This document shows positions 41,864-51,563 of a stretch of 64,000 bases of DNA, piece after piece. The translations under genes were made by a program, and so were the position numbers. The stretch is taken from the NCBI GenBank assembly GCA_946481315.1, contig CAMLMH010000006.1, positions 62,001 through 126,000 on the forward strand, read 5' to 3'. The stretch is from an uncultured Bacteriovorax sp. (GTDB lineage: Bacteria > Bdellovibrionota > Bacteriovoracia > Bacteriovoracales > Bacteriovoracaceae). Positions within the stretch are counted from its first letter, which is position 1. Every line of letters begins with the position of its first letter. The notes beneath the pieces were generated by a model, which searched no databases, was not told where the DNA came from, and saw only the letters and a program-made list of their open reading frames with translations.

Positions 41864-44302
41864 ATGAGTCGAACAAAAAATATAAGTTTAATTTTTTTCC
41901 TGGCAGTTATTGTCCTGTCCTTCGTTCAGTATATGCTCTTCACGAGTAACCAGACTTATCTGGATAGTTTGACAGAGCATGAGACACAGGATCGTCAAAT
42001 GCGTGAGCTGTCGGTCGTTATGAAGCTCATGCTCGATGTCGAAACGTCAACTCGCGGATTTATTCTTACTGGTAATGAAGAATTTTTACTTCCTCGTAAT
42101 GAGGCTGAGAAGCAAATTGACAGTGAAATGGCAAAACTCAACCTCATACTGGACAAGAAAGCCTTTACCCGTCTTTCATATCTTGTTCGCAGCAGACTCA
42201 GCCAAGCAGAAAAACTCATTGCGATGAAAAAAGCCAGGAAACCTATTTCAATTGAAGATCTGAATGTAGGCCGCGATGTCATGGATCAGATACGTAAAGA
42301 AATTGGCCAGTTTGAAAATAAAGATTCTGATCTGGCATTGAAACGTCAGGCCTTATTGGAAGATGAATCTGAGTATACTTTTATTCTTACGCTGACAGGT
42401 ACTATTATTTCTCTAACCGTGGTTTTGATCAGTGGAATTGCTGCTATTAATGAAATTCGAAAGCGATCTGAGACGGAAAAGAAACTTGCGCTTGCCCTTG
42501 CAACATCGGAAGCCATTGCCAATAACGTTGGTATGGGCGTACTTGCCGCAGACAGTGTATCTAAAATTATTTTTGCCAATCATCGCGCTCTCGGAATGAC
42601 AGGATTTAAATCTCACGAGATTGGATTTCTTTCTCTGGAAACAGTCCTGAAAAATTTTTCCATATCTGGGCCAGTTTTAAGCACACTGATGATACCTGAA
42701 ATTACCCTGACTCAGAATTTTACATTGCGTGAAGGTGTCGAATCAAAAACAATTAAGCTGACGGCTTCTCCGCTATACATCGAAGGCAGGCTCGAAGGAA
42801 AAATTATCTCACTATCCGATATTTCGGAAGAAGCGGCCAACATCAAGGAACTCGACAACAGTAAAAAAGTCGCTGAACAAGCTTCACTGGCAAAATCAAA
42901 TTTCCTGGCCAAAATGAGTCATGAAATCCGAACTCCATTGAATGCCATCCTGGGGGTTGGGGAAATACTGCAATCAACTCAACTTACAACTGAGCAACAG
43001 CGTTGTATGGAGATCTTTCAACAATCCTCACAAACTCTGAAAAATCTGGTGAATGATATTTTGGATCTTTCCAAGATAGAAGCTGGAAAACTGGAACTCG
43101 TTCACGAAAATTTTTCTCTCTCAAATTTGCTCGCTTCCTGCTCTTCGCTTCTGGATTTCAGGGCTAGCCAGAAAGGTTTGTTGTTTAATGTACAAAATGA
43201 AACAACAGTTGATCATTATATTGGTGATGAAGGACGAATCAGACAGGTTATTTTGAATCTGGTTGGTAATGCCATTAAATTCACGGAACGCGGTTCAGTT
43301 ACCTTACAAGTCCGTTGTTTTCCGGTAGGCGCTGAACAGCGACAGCTGGAATTTAAAGTCATTGATACAGGAAAAGGAATTTTGCCTGAGAATCTGGATA
43401 AACTTTTTAAAAATTATCAGCAGGAATCGGCCCGAATATCTTCAGAATTTGGCGGAACCGGATTGGGCTTATCATTATCCAGAGAACTGGCCCACTTGAT
43501 GAAAGGGGATATTACTGTGGATTCAATCTACGGGAAAGGAAGCGAGTTTACGTTCACCTGCCTGTTACAGTCATCCACCGCACCTTATCCAAAATCGAAA
43601 ATAGATGAGAAGATAGACCTCAAAGGAATGCGAGTTCTGCTGGTAGATGATAATCCGGAGAACAGATTTATTATCAATCGGTATTTGATCGGAACCGGAA
43701 TTCAAATAGTGGAAGCTGATGATGGTCTTCGAGCATTCGATCTTTATCGCAAAGAAACATTTGATTTAATCTTTATGGATATCAACATGCCGGTAATGGA
43801 CGGAATTGAATCAATCTCAAAAATTCGCGCCTGGGAAAAAGAACGTCGTCTGAAGCGGACGATCATTATTGCCTTAAGCGCGAATGCTATGAGTCAGGAT
43901 TATCAGCGTGCTCTGGAGGCAGGCTGCGATGATTATTTAACCAAGCCATTGCCGCGAATGAAACTCTTCAGTACTCTTAAGAAATGGAAAGAAATTAACC
44001 AGCATCAGGATCTGCAAATGAGCAATGATGATTTTGAAGAAATAGATGAAGATATTCTGGCCATGGTTCCCCAATACCTTGAGAACCGTCGTTCAGACCT
44101 GAAGTTAATTGAAGAAGCACTGGCCAAGAAAGACTTAACAGTTCTCAACAGGATTGGTCACAACATCAGCGGTACCGCTCACAGCTATGGCCAGTATTCA
44201 CTTGAGAAAATAGCCCGTCGATTTTACCAGGCCGTTAAGGAAGAAGATTGGGATGGGATAATTGCCAGCAAAATGGAATTAGAAAAACTTTTGAACACCT
44301 AG
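41864..44302 (+). CDS. Hybrid sensor histidine kinase: CHASE3-PAS-HisKA-HATPase-REC-Hpt
   Basis: The ATG at 41864 with GGAAG 5 nt upstream gives 812 residues. A membrane helix (ISLIFFLAVIVLSFVQYML) is followed by a CHASE3 sensor (VMKLMLDVETSTRGFILTG) and a second helix (about 165-190). Then come a PAS domain, HisKA with H353 in KMSHEIRTPLNAI, and HATPase with NLVGNAIKFTE, DTGKGI and GGTGLGLSLS. REC has D639 in IFMDINMPVMDG, and a C-terminal Hpt has H766 in IGHNISGTAHSYG. All phosphorelay residues are present. A separate output regulator is not encoded here. Confidence 0.93.
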   Translation: MSRTKNISLIFFLAVIVLSFVQYMLFTSNQTYLDSLTEHETQDRQMRELSVVMKLMLDVETSTRGFILTGNEEFLLPRNEAEKQIDSEMAKLNLILDKKAFTRLSYLVRSRLSQAEKLIAMKKARKPISIEDLNVGRDVMDQIRKEIGQFENKDSDLALKRQALLEDESEYTFILTLTGTIISLTVVLISGIAAINEIRKRSETEKKLALALATSEAIANNVGMGVLAADSVSKIIFANHRALGMTGFKSHEIGFLSLETVLKNFSISGPVLSTLMIPEITLTQNFTLREGVESKTIKLTASPLYIEGRLEGKIISLSDISEEAANIKELDNSKKVAEQASLAKSNFLAKMSHEIRTPLNAILGVGEILQSTQLTTEQQRCMEIFQQSSQTLKNLVNDILDLSKIEAGKLELVHENFSLSNLLASCSSLLDFRASQKGLLFNVQNETTVDHYIGDEGRIRQVILNLVGNAIKFTERGSVTLQVRCFPVGAEQRQLEFKVIDTGKGILPENLDKLFKNYQQESARISSEFGGTGLGLSLSRELAHLMKGDITVDSIYGKGSEFTFTCLLQSSTAPYPKSKIDEKIDLKGMRVLLVDDNPENRFIINRYLIGTGIQIVEADDGLRAFDLYRKETFDLIFMDINMPVMDGIESISKIRAWEKERRLKRTIIIALSANAMSQDYQRALEAGCDDYLTKPLPRMKLFSTLKKWKEINQHQDLQMSNDDFEEIDEDILAMVPQYLENRRSDLKLIEEALAKKDLTVLNRIGHNISGTAHSYGQYSLEKIARRFYQAVKEEDWDGIIASKMELEKLLNT

Positions 44303-44388
44303 TTGATTAAAAGCTTAAAAAATTGGCCTATATGACAGCTTATAATGTATTTTCCATGACTTTGATGGCCTGTTCCGAGCTAAATCAC

Positions 44389-44417
44389 TTGACAGATTTC
44401 CGGAGTCAGTTAATATT
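44389..44417 (+). promoter_or_regulatory. Candidate rho promoter
   Basis: A perfect TTGACA (44389-44394) is followed after 17 bp by AATATT (44412-44417). It predicts a 5' leader of about 145 nt before rho. Long leaders are usual for rho and serve autoregulation, although no specific structure was identified. Confidence 0.5.
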
Positions 44418-44570
44418 AGCCTATAACTAGTCCTAGAGTATCCAGCCTAATTTAAATCACCAAAATTTTCACTAACGAGGTACTTTCCCATTCGGTCTTT
44501 TTTAAAATCTTTTTAATCAATTCAAAATAATCAAATAAATTTCCAGAACGTAAACAGGAGTATCCACAAA

Positions 44571-45818
44571 ATGCATCTTAATGAGCTCAGAGAAAAAGAC
44601 ATTGCTGAACTAACAACCATGGCCGAAGAGTTACAGATCGAAAATCCAAGTAACTTAAAAAAACATGAGTTGATCTTCGCTATTCTTAAGGCAACAGCTA
44701 AAGACGATAAAGCGATTTTCGGTAACGGTGTTCTTGAGATACTACCTGATGGTTTTGGATTCCTGCGTTCTCCACTTTATAACTACCTCCCTGGTGCGGA
44801 CGATATTTATGTTTCCCCTTCTCAAATCAGAAAATTTGGTCTTCGAAAAGGGGACTCTGTCGAAGGTGAAATCAGACCACCAAAAGAAGGTGAGCGCTAT
44901 TTTGCACTGGTAAAAGTTAATGAGATTAACTCTCACACGCCTGAAAGACATAAAAAAACGGTTCTCTTTGATAACCTCACTCCGTTATACCCGGAGAAAA
45001 AAATTAACCTTGAGTACCATCCGACAAATTATTCGACTCGTTTGATTGATTTGTTTGTTCCCCAAGGTTTTGGGCAACGTTGTCTTATCGTTGCTCCACC
45101 CAAAGCAGGTAAAACGGTTCTGTTACAGGATATCGCCAATGCCATTACAACTAACCATCCAGACGCTGTATTAATCGTTCTTCTGATTGATGAACGTCCT
45201 GAAGAAGTTACAGATATGAGAAGAAACGTTAACGCTGAAGTTGTATCTTCAACATTCGATGAACCAGCGACCCGTCACGTTCAGGTCGCAGAAATGGTTA
45301 TTGAAAAGGCTAAACGTTTAACGGAAGCAGGAAAAGACGTTATTATTCTTCTTGATTCAATCACTCGTCTTGCCCGTGCTTACAACACCGTTGTTCCTCC
45401 ATCGGGAAAAATTCTTTCGGGTGGGGTTGACTCGAACGCGCTTCATAAACCTAAACGATTTTTCGGTTCAGCCCGTAATATTGAAGGTGGTGGGTCTCTT
45501 ACAATTATTGCAACTGCACTTATTGATACCGGCTCAAGAATGGATGAAGTTATCTTTGAAGAGTTCAAAGGTACAGGTAACTCGGAAATTCAACTCGACA
45601 GAAAGCTGCTTGAAAAACGTATTTTCCCGGCCCTGGATATCAACAAATCTTCAACTCGTAAGGAAGATCTGCTAATGGCGCCAGGAGATCTGCAGCGATC
45701 TTACTTACTACGTAAAGTTCTGCATCCAATGGCACCGATTGATGCGATGGAATTCATTCTCAGCCGTATTACAAAAGCGAAAACGAATAGTGATTTCCTC
45801 GACTCAATGAATTCGTAA
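44571..45818 (+). CDS. rho: Transcription termination factor Rho
   Basis: This 415-residue hexameric RNA helicase ends Rho-dependent transcripts. The N-terminal helical region ([19 protein letters not shown]) is followed by the RNA-binding cold-shock fold ([16 protein letters not shown]), Walker [11 protein letters not shown], Walker [17 protein letters not shown] and [15 protein letters not shown], and the Q/R loop [18 protein letters not shown]. The length matches the E. coli protein (419). AGGAG lies 10 nt before the ATG. It starts the cluster rho-prfA-prmC-murA-hit. Confidence 0.98.
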   Translation: MHLNELREKDIAELTTMAEELQIENPSNLKKHELIFAILKATAKDDKAIFGNGVLEILPDGFGFLRSPLYNYLPGADDIYVSPSQIRKFGLRKGDSVEGEIRPPKEGERYFALVKVNEINSHTPERHKKTVLFDNLTPLYPEKKINLEYHPTNYSTRLIDLFVPQGFGQRCLIVAPPKAGKTVLLQDIANAITTNHPDAVLIVLLIDERPEEVTDMRRNVNAEVVSSTFDEPATRHVQVAEMVIEKAKRLTEAGKDVIILLDSITRLARAYNTVVPPSGKILSGGVDSNALHKPKRFFGSARNIEGGGSLTIIATALIDTGSRMDEVIFEEFKGTGNSEIQLDRKLLEKRIFPALDINKSSTRKEDLLMAPGDLQRSYLLRKVLHPMAPIDAMEFILSRITKAKTNSDFLDSMNS

Positions 45819-45848
45819 GATTTTAGAAAAGATAAAGGTAAAGATCCC

Positions 45849-46922
45849 ATGTCGATGTTTGATAAATTAGAAGCTGTTGTTGCCCGTTATGAACAGCTCA
45901 CGGAAAAACTGGCCGATCCTTCGATCTATGAAAGACAGAAAGAATTTAAAGAAATTTCTTCTGAACGTTCGAGTATTGAAGAAGTCGTTACAGCTTACCG
46001 TGAATTCAAAAAAATGCAGGAGAACCTAGAAGGTTCTAAAGAAATTCTTCGCAATGAAAAAGATGAAGATATGCGTGAGATGGCTAAGATGGAGCTCGCT
46101 GAAATCGAAGCCCAGATGCCTGCAATGGAAGAGCGTTTAAAACTTCTGCTTCTGCCGAAAGATCCTTTAGATGACCGTAACGTTATCATGGAAATGCGGG
46201 CCGGAGCCGGCGGAGATGAGGCTTCTATTTTTGTTGCCGACATGTTCAGACTTTACCAGAACTATTTCCGTCACCTGGGTTATAAAATTGAAGTGGATTC
46301 ACTGTCAGAAGGTGACCAGGGTATCAAAGAAATTATTTTTACTGTTACAGGTGATAAGGTTTATTCCAAACTTAAATGGGAAGCCGGAGTTCACAGAGTT
46401 CAGCGCGTGCCTAAAACCGAAACAATGGGACGAGTTCATACATCTACGATCACCATCGCGGTTATGCCGGAAGTTGATGAAGTAGAATTCGAACTTAATC
46501 CCAATGATCTTCGCATTGACGTTTATCGTTCAGGTGGATCAGGCGGTCAGTCGGTTAACACAACTGACTCCGCCGTTCGCATTACCCACATTCCTACCGG
46601 GATGTCAGTTGCTAACCAGGACCAAAAATCTCAGCTGAAAAACAAAGAAAAGGCGATGAAGATTCTTCGCTCACGTATCTATGAGCAAATGGTTAAGGCG
46701 CAGAAAGATGAAATCGATTCTGAGCGACGTGGTCAGATTGGCGAAGGGGATCGATCCGAAAAAATCAGAACCTATAATTATCCGCAAAACCGTATCAGTG
46801 ATCACCGCATCGGTTTAACAGTTCATAACCTCGACGGTGTTATGAACGGTGATTTAGGCGGTATAACTGATGCACTTATAGCCCATCATCAGGCAGAGCT
46901 CATGAAAGGCCAGGAAGACTAA
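45849..46922 (+). CDS. prfA: Peptide chain release factor 1
   Basis: This 357-residue protein reads UAA and UAG stop codons. The RF1-type anticodon-like tripeptide P-K-T is in RVPKTETMGRVHTS, and the catalytic GGQ is in RSGGSGGQSVNTTDSAVRI. MRAGAGGDEASIFVADMF is also typical. The P-x-T tripeptide separates it from RF2 (SPF). AAAGG precedes the start, and an ATG at 45855 is a close alternative. The adjacent prmC methylates its GGQ glutamine. Confidence 0.97.
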   Translation: MSMFDKLEAVVARYEQLTEKLADPSIYERQKEFKEISSERSSIEEVVTAYREFKKMQENLEGSKEILRNEKDEDMREMAKMELAEIEAQMPAMEERLKLLLLPKDPLDDRNVIMEMRAGAGGDEASIFVADMFRLYQNYFRHLGYKIEVDSLSEGDQGIKEIIFTVTGDKVYSKLKWEAGVHRVQRVPKTETMGRVHTSTITIAVMPEVDEVEFELNPNDLRIDVYRSGGSGGQSVNTTDSAVRITHIPTGMSVANQDQKSQLKNKEKAMKILRSRIYEQMVKAQKDEIDSERRGQIGEGDRSEKIRTYNYPQNRISDHRIGLTVHNLDGVMNGDLGGITDALIAHHQAELMKGQED

Positions 46923-46944
46923 ACTCTACTTTTTAGGTGTCGAT

Positions 46945-47835
46945 GTGAGTGATTTAAGCTTAGAGAGCTACCTTAAGCGCTTTTATGAGAAAGAAAAGAA
47001 GAAGCTACTGGCTTATTATCCGGGGCTCACTCTGCATCGATTAAAGCAGGATATTAAACTGCACGCCTTTTTAAAAGGTGTCGATTCAGAAGAGTTATTT
47101 GAGCTTTCCTATTTGCCTCACAAGAATCATCCTATAACCCAATTCTTTGCCGCTTTACATGAAGGTGTGCCGCTGGAATACATCACTGGTTATGCCTATT
47201 TTTATCGCTCGCTTTTTAAAGTGACGAGTGATGTCCTCATTCCACGCAGTGAAACGGAAATCCTGGTAGAGCTGGCCGGTGAAGAAATTAAGCGCAACTA
47301 TCGCGGAAAATCATGCCGGATCCTCGACGTAGGAACCGGTTCGGGTGTTATTGCTCTTTCTCTCATGATGGATGACTTTGCCAAACTCGATGTTGTGGCC
47401 TCTGATATTTCACCAATGGCCTTGCAGCTTGCGAAAGAAAATTTTTTCAACCTTCGTTATGCTATAGCCCCAACGCATAAAATTGAATTCAAATTAAGCG
47501 ACCGTTTGCATGATATTCAGGGAACCTTTGATCTTATTGTCTCAAATCCTCCTTATATTAAGGCAAAAGCTGATTTTGAAACTGTTCACCCACAGGTTCG
47601 GGCTTATGAACCTCACCTGGCACTTTTTGTTGAAGACATGCATTATGATTTTTGGTTTGAAGATCTTTTCAGAGGGATCTATGAAAAACTAGGAGACCTT
47701 GGTATGTCTTTAGTCGAGGGTCATGAAGATCATCTTCAGAATCTCTCCAAGCTTGCTCTTAAGTGTGGCTTTAGGAAAGCCGACGTAATAAAAGATTATA
47801 CTCAAAGAGATCGCTTCTTGCGATTAACCAAATAA
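46945..47835 (+). CDS. prmC: Release factor glutamine methyltransferase
   Basis: This 296-residue SAM-dependent enzyme N5-methylates the Gln of the release factor GGQ motif. A substrate-recognition N-terminal helical domain (1-110) leads to ITGYAYFYRSLFKVTSDVLI and PRSETEILVE, the SAM loop ILDVGTGSGVIALSL, and the catalytic SNPPYIKAKADFE. The start is GTG (46945), preceded by TAGGTG. It directly follows its substrate gene prfA. Confidence 0.96.
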   Translation: MSDLSLESYLKRFYEKEKKKLLAYYPGLTLHRLKQDIKLHAFLKGVDSEELFELSYLPHKNHPITQFFAALHEGVPLEYITGYAYFYRSLFKVTSDVLIPRSETEILVELAGEEIKRNYRGKSCRILDVGTGSGVIALSLMMDDFAKLDVVASDISPMALQLAKENFFNLRYAIAPTHKIEFKLSDRLHDIQGTFDLIVSNPPYIKAKADFETVHPQVRAYEPHLALFVEDMHYDFWFEDLFRGIYEKLGDLGMSLVEGHEDHLQNLSKLALKCGFRKADVIKDYTQRDRFLRLTK

Positions 47836-47844
47836 GGATGGCAC

Positions 47845-49092
47845 ATGGATAAATTAATTATTTCTGGACCTGCGACACTTTCAGGAAAGGTTCATATCTC
47901 CCGCGCTAAAAATGCTTATCTTCCTATCCTTGCAGCCGTTCTTCTTTCGGATAAACCGATTCACCTAAAAAATATTCCTAACCTCCAGGACATCAAAACG
48001 ATGATCAAACTCCTGTCCAATCTGGGAGTGACAGTGACGGTGGATGGCAATACAACCACTTTTGATGCTTCGACATTAAACTCACACGAAGCCACTTACG
48101 ATATCGTTAAAACGATGCGTGCCTCTATTTTTGTTCTGGGACCTCTACTGGCCCGTCTTAAAAAAGCCAAAGTATCATTGCCAGGGGGATGTGCAATTGG
48201 TTCACGACCGATCGATCTGCACCTGACAAATTTAGAAAAATTAGGATGCGAAATCACTTTGACTGGCGGATACGTAGAAGCCAAAGTCGATAAAATGAAA
48301 GCAGAACGTCTGACCCTTGCTTTCCCTTCGGTTGGTGCTACTGAAAACCTTATGATGGCAGCGGTGTTTACAGAAGGCACAACGACAATTGAAAACGCGG
48401 CTCTGGAGCCAGAGATTGATGACCTGGCCAACTTCCTTAATGCTATGGGGGCCAAGGTCAGTGGTATCGGCACCCAGACTATCGTTGTTACTGGTGTGAA
48501 AGAGTTAAAGGAAGTCACTTACGAAGCTATCGGCGATCGTATTGAAGCTTCAACCTATTTAATGGCGGCATTGGCAACTCGTTCTGAAATCACTATTGAG
48601 GGAGTAAATCCACGTCATCTTGAATTTGTTATCACCACTCTTCGTCAGATGGGTGCCCAAATTGATACAACAGATAAATCTATTCATGTAAAGAAAAGTG
48701 ACCTCAAAGGCTGCATGGTGGATACAGCTCCATTCCCGGGATTCCCGACAGATGCCCAGGCCCAGCTCATCGCTCTTTGCACACAGATCAACGGTGCTTC
48801 AGTCGTTACCGAAAATATTTTTGAAAATAGATTTATGCACGTTCCGGAACTGGCGCGTCTTGGAGCTGATATTACGATTAAAGGGAAATCAGCTTTCATT
48901 CATGGTGGCGAACAGCTTACTGCAGCTCCAGTAATGTGTACGGACCTCCGTGCTTCTGCAGCTCTTATCATTGCCGCTTTAGCAACCAAGGGTGATACTG
49001 AAATTCAGCGTGTTTATCACTTAGACCGAGGCTATGAAAATCTGGAACAAAAGTTTATGGAACTTGGAGCAAAAATTAAGCGCGTAAAATAG
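47845..49092 (+). CDS. murA: UDP-N-acetylglucosamine 1-carboxyvinyltransferase
   Basis: This 415-residue enzyme makes the first committed step of peptidoglycan synthesis. Motifs are ISRAKNAYLPILAAVLLSD (K-N pair for PEP/sugar), LPGGCAIGSRPIDLHL with the catalytic Cys that fosfomycin alkylates, and PHFPGFPTDAQAQ-like PFPGFPTDAQAQLIAL. Since the Cys is present, it should be fosfomycin-sensitive, unlike Asp variants. It lies 9 nt after prmC. Confidence 0.97.
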   Translation: MDKLIISGPATLSGKVHISRAKNAYLPILAAVLLSDKPIHLKNIPNLQDIKTMIKLLSNLGVTVTVDGNTTTFDASTLNSHEATYDIVKTMRASIFVLGPLLARLKKAKVSLPGGCAIGSRPIDLHLTNLEKLGCEITLTGGYVEAKVDKMKAERLTLAFPSVGATENLMMAAVFTEGTTTIENAALEPEIDDLANFLNAMGAKVSGIGTQTIVVTGVKELKEVTYEAIGDRIEASTYLMAALATRSEITIEGVNPRHLEFVITTLRQMGAQIDTTDKSIHVKKSDLKGCMVDTAPFPGFPTDAQAQLIALCTQINGASVVTENIFENRFMHVPELARLGADITIKGKSAFIHGGEQLTAAPVMCTDLRASAALIIAALATKGDTEIQRVYHLDRGYENLEQKFMELGAKIKRVK

Positions 49093-49104
49093 GGGATAGA
49101 GTTA

Positions 49105-49449
49105 ATGAGCGAAAACTGTCTTTTTTGTAAAATCGTTAAAGGTGAAATACCGGCCACAAAAATTCACGAGAGTGAAAAAGTTGTCGGATTTGTTGATATT
49201 CATCCGCAAGCAAAAAAACATTACCTCTTCGTTCACAAAAACCATACTGCCAATATTAATGAAATGTGTGCAGATGTTCAGAGTCTTGGGGATGTCTATC
49301 AGGCAATTGCTGAGTTTACGAAAAAAGAACAACTCGATCAAAGTGGCTTCAGAGTTGTTACAAATCTTGGAAAGCACGCGGGACAGACTGTCTTTCACAC
49401 TCATTTTCATGTCGTGGGGGGCGAGCCCCTTGGACATTTTGGCAGCTGA
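49105..49449 (+). CDS. HIT (histidine triad) family hydrolase
   Basis: This 114-residue HINT-like protein has a zinc-type CLFCKIVKGEIPATKI start and the triad VFHTHFHVVGGEPLG. HIT proteins hydrolyse nucleoside phosphoramidates and related adenylates. The length and motif fit HinT/YcfF. It is the last gene of the rho-murA cluster, with an AGGGGATAGAG sequence upstream. Confidence 0.93.
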   Translation: MSENCLFCKIVKGEIPATKIHESEKVVGFVDIHPQAKKHYLFVHKNHTANINEMCADVQSLGDVYQAIAEFTKKEQLDQSGFRVVTNLGKHAGQTVFHTHFHVVGGEPLGHFGS

Positions 49450-49455
49450 CTGACC

Positions 49456-49471
49456 ATTTCAAATTTGAAAT
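49456..49471. promoter_or_regulatory. Perfect 16-bp palindrome, operator candidate
   Basis: ATTTCAAATTTGAAAT reads the same on both strands and lies between the HIT gene and a lipoprotein gene. It is AT-rich and is not followed by a T-run, so an operator for the downstream gene is more likely than a terminator. Confidence 0.4.
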
Positions 49472-49558
49472 ATCTACCGTCTAAGGCCTGCCAATTCATC
49501 AAATATTTACTTCGCTAAGCTATATCCTCCTTATGAAATTAACCATAGGGAGATCATT

Positions 49559-50644
49559 ATGCATTTTTTCTATTTTCTAATCCTTTTATCATTCGCCGCC
49601 TGTAAATCAGAAAATCAAATTCCAGGTAAACCGGCCACGCCTTACCAGGCCCTGAGAAACTATACAGAAAAAATGAAAGATTCACCTAAGCTGGTTTTAC
49701 CACATACTCCTATGGGATCTATTCTCCGGAATAAGCTGATCACTAATTTGATTGAGGCTAATATGAAAACCAATAAACTGACTACCATTTTAAAAGAAGA
49801 TGAATTCAAACTTCTTGATCAACAAGATGCTGAACCAACCAATCTTGAGCGTTTTAAATCAGGCAGTAATGAAGCCAAAGTTATTGTGTCTTATAGTCAG
49901 GCCCTGAATGCTTATCTGGTTCCTGCAGGATTACCATTAAAAGAACTGGAGACACATCTGAAGATTCAAAATGAAGATAATCGCGAACTGTTATGGATAA
50001 CAGAAAAAGAAGGTTTAACTAAAGCGGGGCAGGTTATCTTTCTGGTCAGTGTGAACCATGAAGATTTGATGGAATTCGATCGTCATCTTTATTCTGAAAA
50101 AATTGAAAAATTAAATATTGAAGGTGATTTAATACTTAATCTGCAATTTGGTCAGGAAGCAGAAATCAAGATGCAAACTGATTATTATAAGCAGGCATTG
50201 CATCCTCAAAAATTTGCCGGTGCAACCTCGCGATGTAAACCCCAGGATTATGAAGCAGGAACTTGTGAACCATGTTCATTCGATCGCCAGGTGCCTTCTT
50301 CTTATAGTCAGCAAAAATCTGTTAATTTTAATGATTTAAATTTAACAGTAAAAATGGGCGATAAAAAATTCTCAATAAATTCTTTATCGCCGATATATGA
50401 ACATGAAAGAAATTTGATGATACTGAAAATCAACGCTAGTACGTTCACCGATGAGGATTCAATAGATCTTCGATTCACTATGAATCCAAAAAGTTTTCAG
50501 GTGTTAACACAAGGATACAATTATTCAGACAAATGCCTTCTGAGAAATATATCTCAAAACGAAATCCTGCAGACGAAAGCTATTAACCACTTTGTGATTG
50601 AAATCAAGGGAAGGGGGGCATTGTTAAAAAGTATAAAGCTATAA
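49559..50644 (+). CDS. Lipoprotein of unknown function
   Basis: This 361-residue product has the canonical lipobox SFAAC (about C15). Its body contains a Cys cluster near 225-245 (CKPQDYEAGTCEPC) and a C-terminal beta-rich region. I do not recognise the family. GGGAG precedes the start, and a strong terminator follows. Confidence 0.65.
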   Translation: MHFFYFLILLSFAACKSENQIPGKPATPYQALRNYTEKMKDSPKLVLPHTPMGSILRNKLITNLIEANMKTNKLTTILKEDEFKLLDQQDAEPTNLERFKSGSNEAKVIVSYSQALNAYLVPAGLPLKELETHLKIQNEDNRELLWITEKEGLTKAGQVIFLVSVNHEDLMEFDRHLYSEKIEKLNIEGDLILNLQFGQEAEIKMQTDYYKQALHPQKFAGATSRCKPQDYEAGTCEPCSFDRQVPSSYSQQKSVNFNDLNLTVKMGDKKFSINSLSPIYEHERNLMILKINASTFTDEDSIDLRFTMNPKSFQVLTQGYNYSDKCLLRNISQNEILQTKAINHFVIEIKGRGALLKSIKL

Positions 50645-50648
50645 ATTA

Positions 50649-50672
50649 AAAAGCCCTCTTTCGAGGGCTTTT
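50649..50672. terminator. Bidirectional intrinsic terminator
   Basis: AAAAGCCCTC and GAGGGCTTTT flank TTTC, giving a 10-bp stem. It lies 4 nt after the lipoprotein gene and 3 nt before the end of the convergent gene. Confidence 0.88.
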
Positions 50673-50674
50673 TG

Positions 50675-51424
50675 TTATTGGTTTAATCCTTCAAAGAGAG
50701 ATGTCAGCAGAGCTTTTTGCAATCGGGTGAGCTGATGGATATTGGCCATAATCAACACTGGAGATTTTTTTATGGATGCACATATAACAAGCTGACCCTT
50801 TGCTTTATTGTAATCTGTAATTTCAAAAATATTTCCAAAGTCTTTCTCATAATTTTTCAGAATATGCTCATCCATTTCATCGCAATTGGCGAGTTCAGGA
50901 TATCTCTCACCCTGAACTTTTACTTTAATTAATTTATTTTTTTCATTTTCGTTTTTTGCTTTAATCATATCGTTATAGATCAAACGAAGATTTGTCGCAC
51001 CTAAATTGGATTTAAGAATAAACCACAGCTCTTCAAAAAAGCCGGAACGATCATTAGGGTAGAGGCCTAGTAAGTGATTGCGAACTTTAAATATTTCTTC
51101 TATCAATGAAATATTATTTTGCAGAATCCAGTTCTCTCGCATTCTGTCGTAGATTTTTTTAGCATCTTCGTAAGTTAATTTTTCAAACTTTTCCAGAGTC
51201 AGATCGAATTCAGTTTGAGAGCGAATAGGGTAAAATTTTAATTCACCTTCAAGGCTTCCCAGAAATTCTTCGTTTTTCAGATCTTCAGAATAGATAAAGC
51301 CACCGATAGGAAGAGAGCGAGTTTCGGCGATATCAATTATTTTGGATTCAGGGGCCTCATCAGATTTGAAAGAGCGAACCACGGCCTGTTGCATGTTCTT
51401 AGTAAATAAAAGGGTAAAATCCAT
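50675..51424 (-). CDS. Cytoplasmic hypothetical protein
   Basis: This 249-residue soluble protein is rich in charged residues and has no signal or membrane segments. AAAGGA lies 7 nt before the ATG. It seems to be two alpha/beta segments, with KYEDAKKIYDRMRENW-like helices and a later ADGQLVICASIKK-like strand (as KGQLVICASIKKSPVLIM). No family is recognised. Confidence 0.6.
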   Translation of the reverse strand: MDFTLLFTKNMQQAVVRSFKSDEAPESKIIDIAETRSLPIGGFIYSEDLKNEEFLGSLEGELKFYPIRSQTEFDLTLEKFEKLTYEDAKKIYDRMRENWILQNNISLIEEIFKVRNHLLGLYPNDRSGFFEELWFILKSNLGATNLRLIYNDMIKAKNENEKNKLIKVKVQGERYPELANCDEMDEHILKNYEKDFGNIFEITDYNKAKGQLVICASIKKSPVLIMANIHQLTRLQKALLTSLFEGLNQ

Positions 51425-51563
51425 CTTAAATCCTTTAAATCTGAGAGATTAGTTGAGTAAAAACCTCTTAAGTGTAGCTGAATTATTTTTTTATGTGAAC
51501 TAGACACATGGGTAAAAATGGTCGAAATAGCTCTTTTTTTAGGGAGCAGTTAGACTGCTATAT

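Noticed and set aside
48096..48518. 140-codon frame opposite murA
   Set aside because: It lies wholly inside murA, and its composition is that of an antisense shadow.
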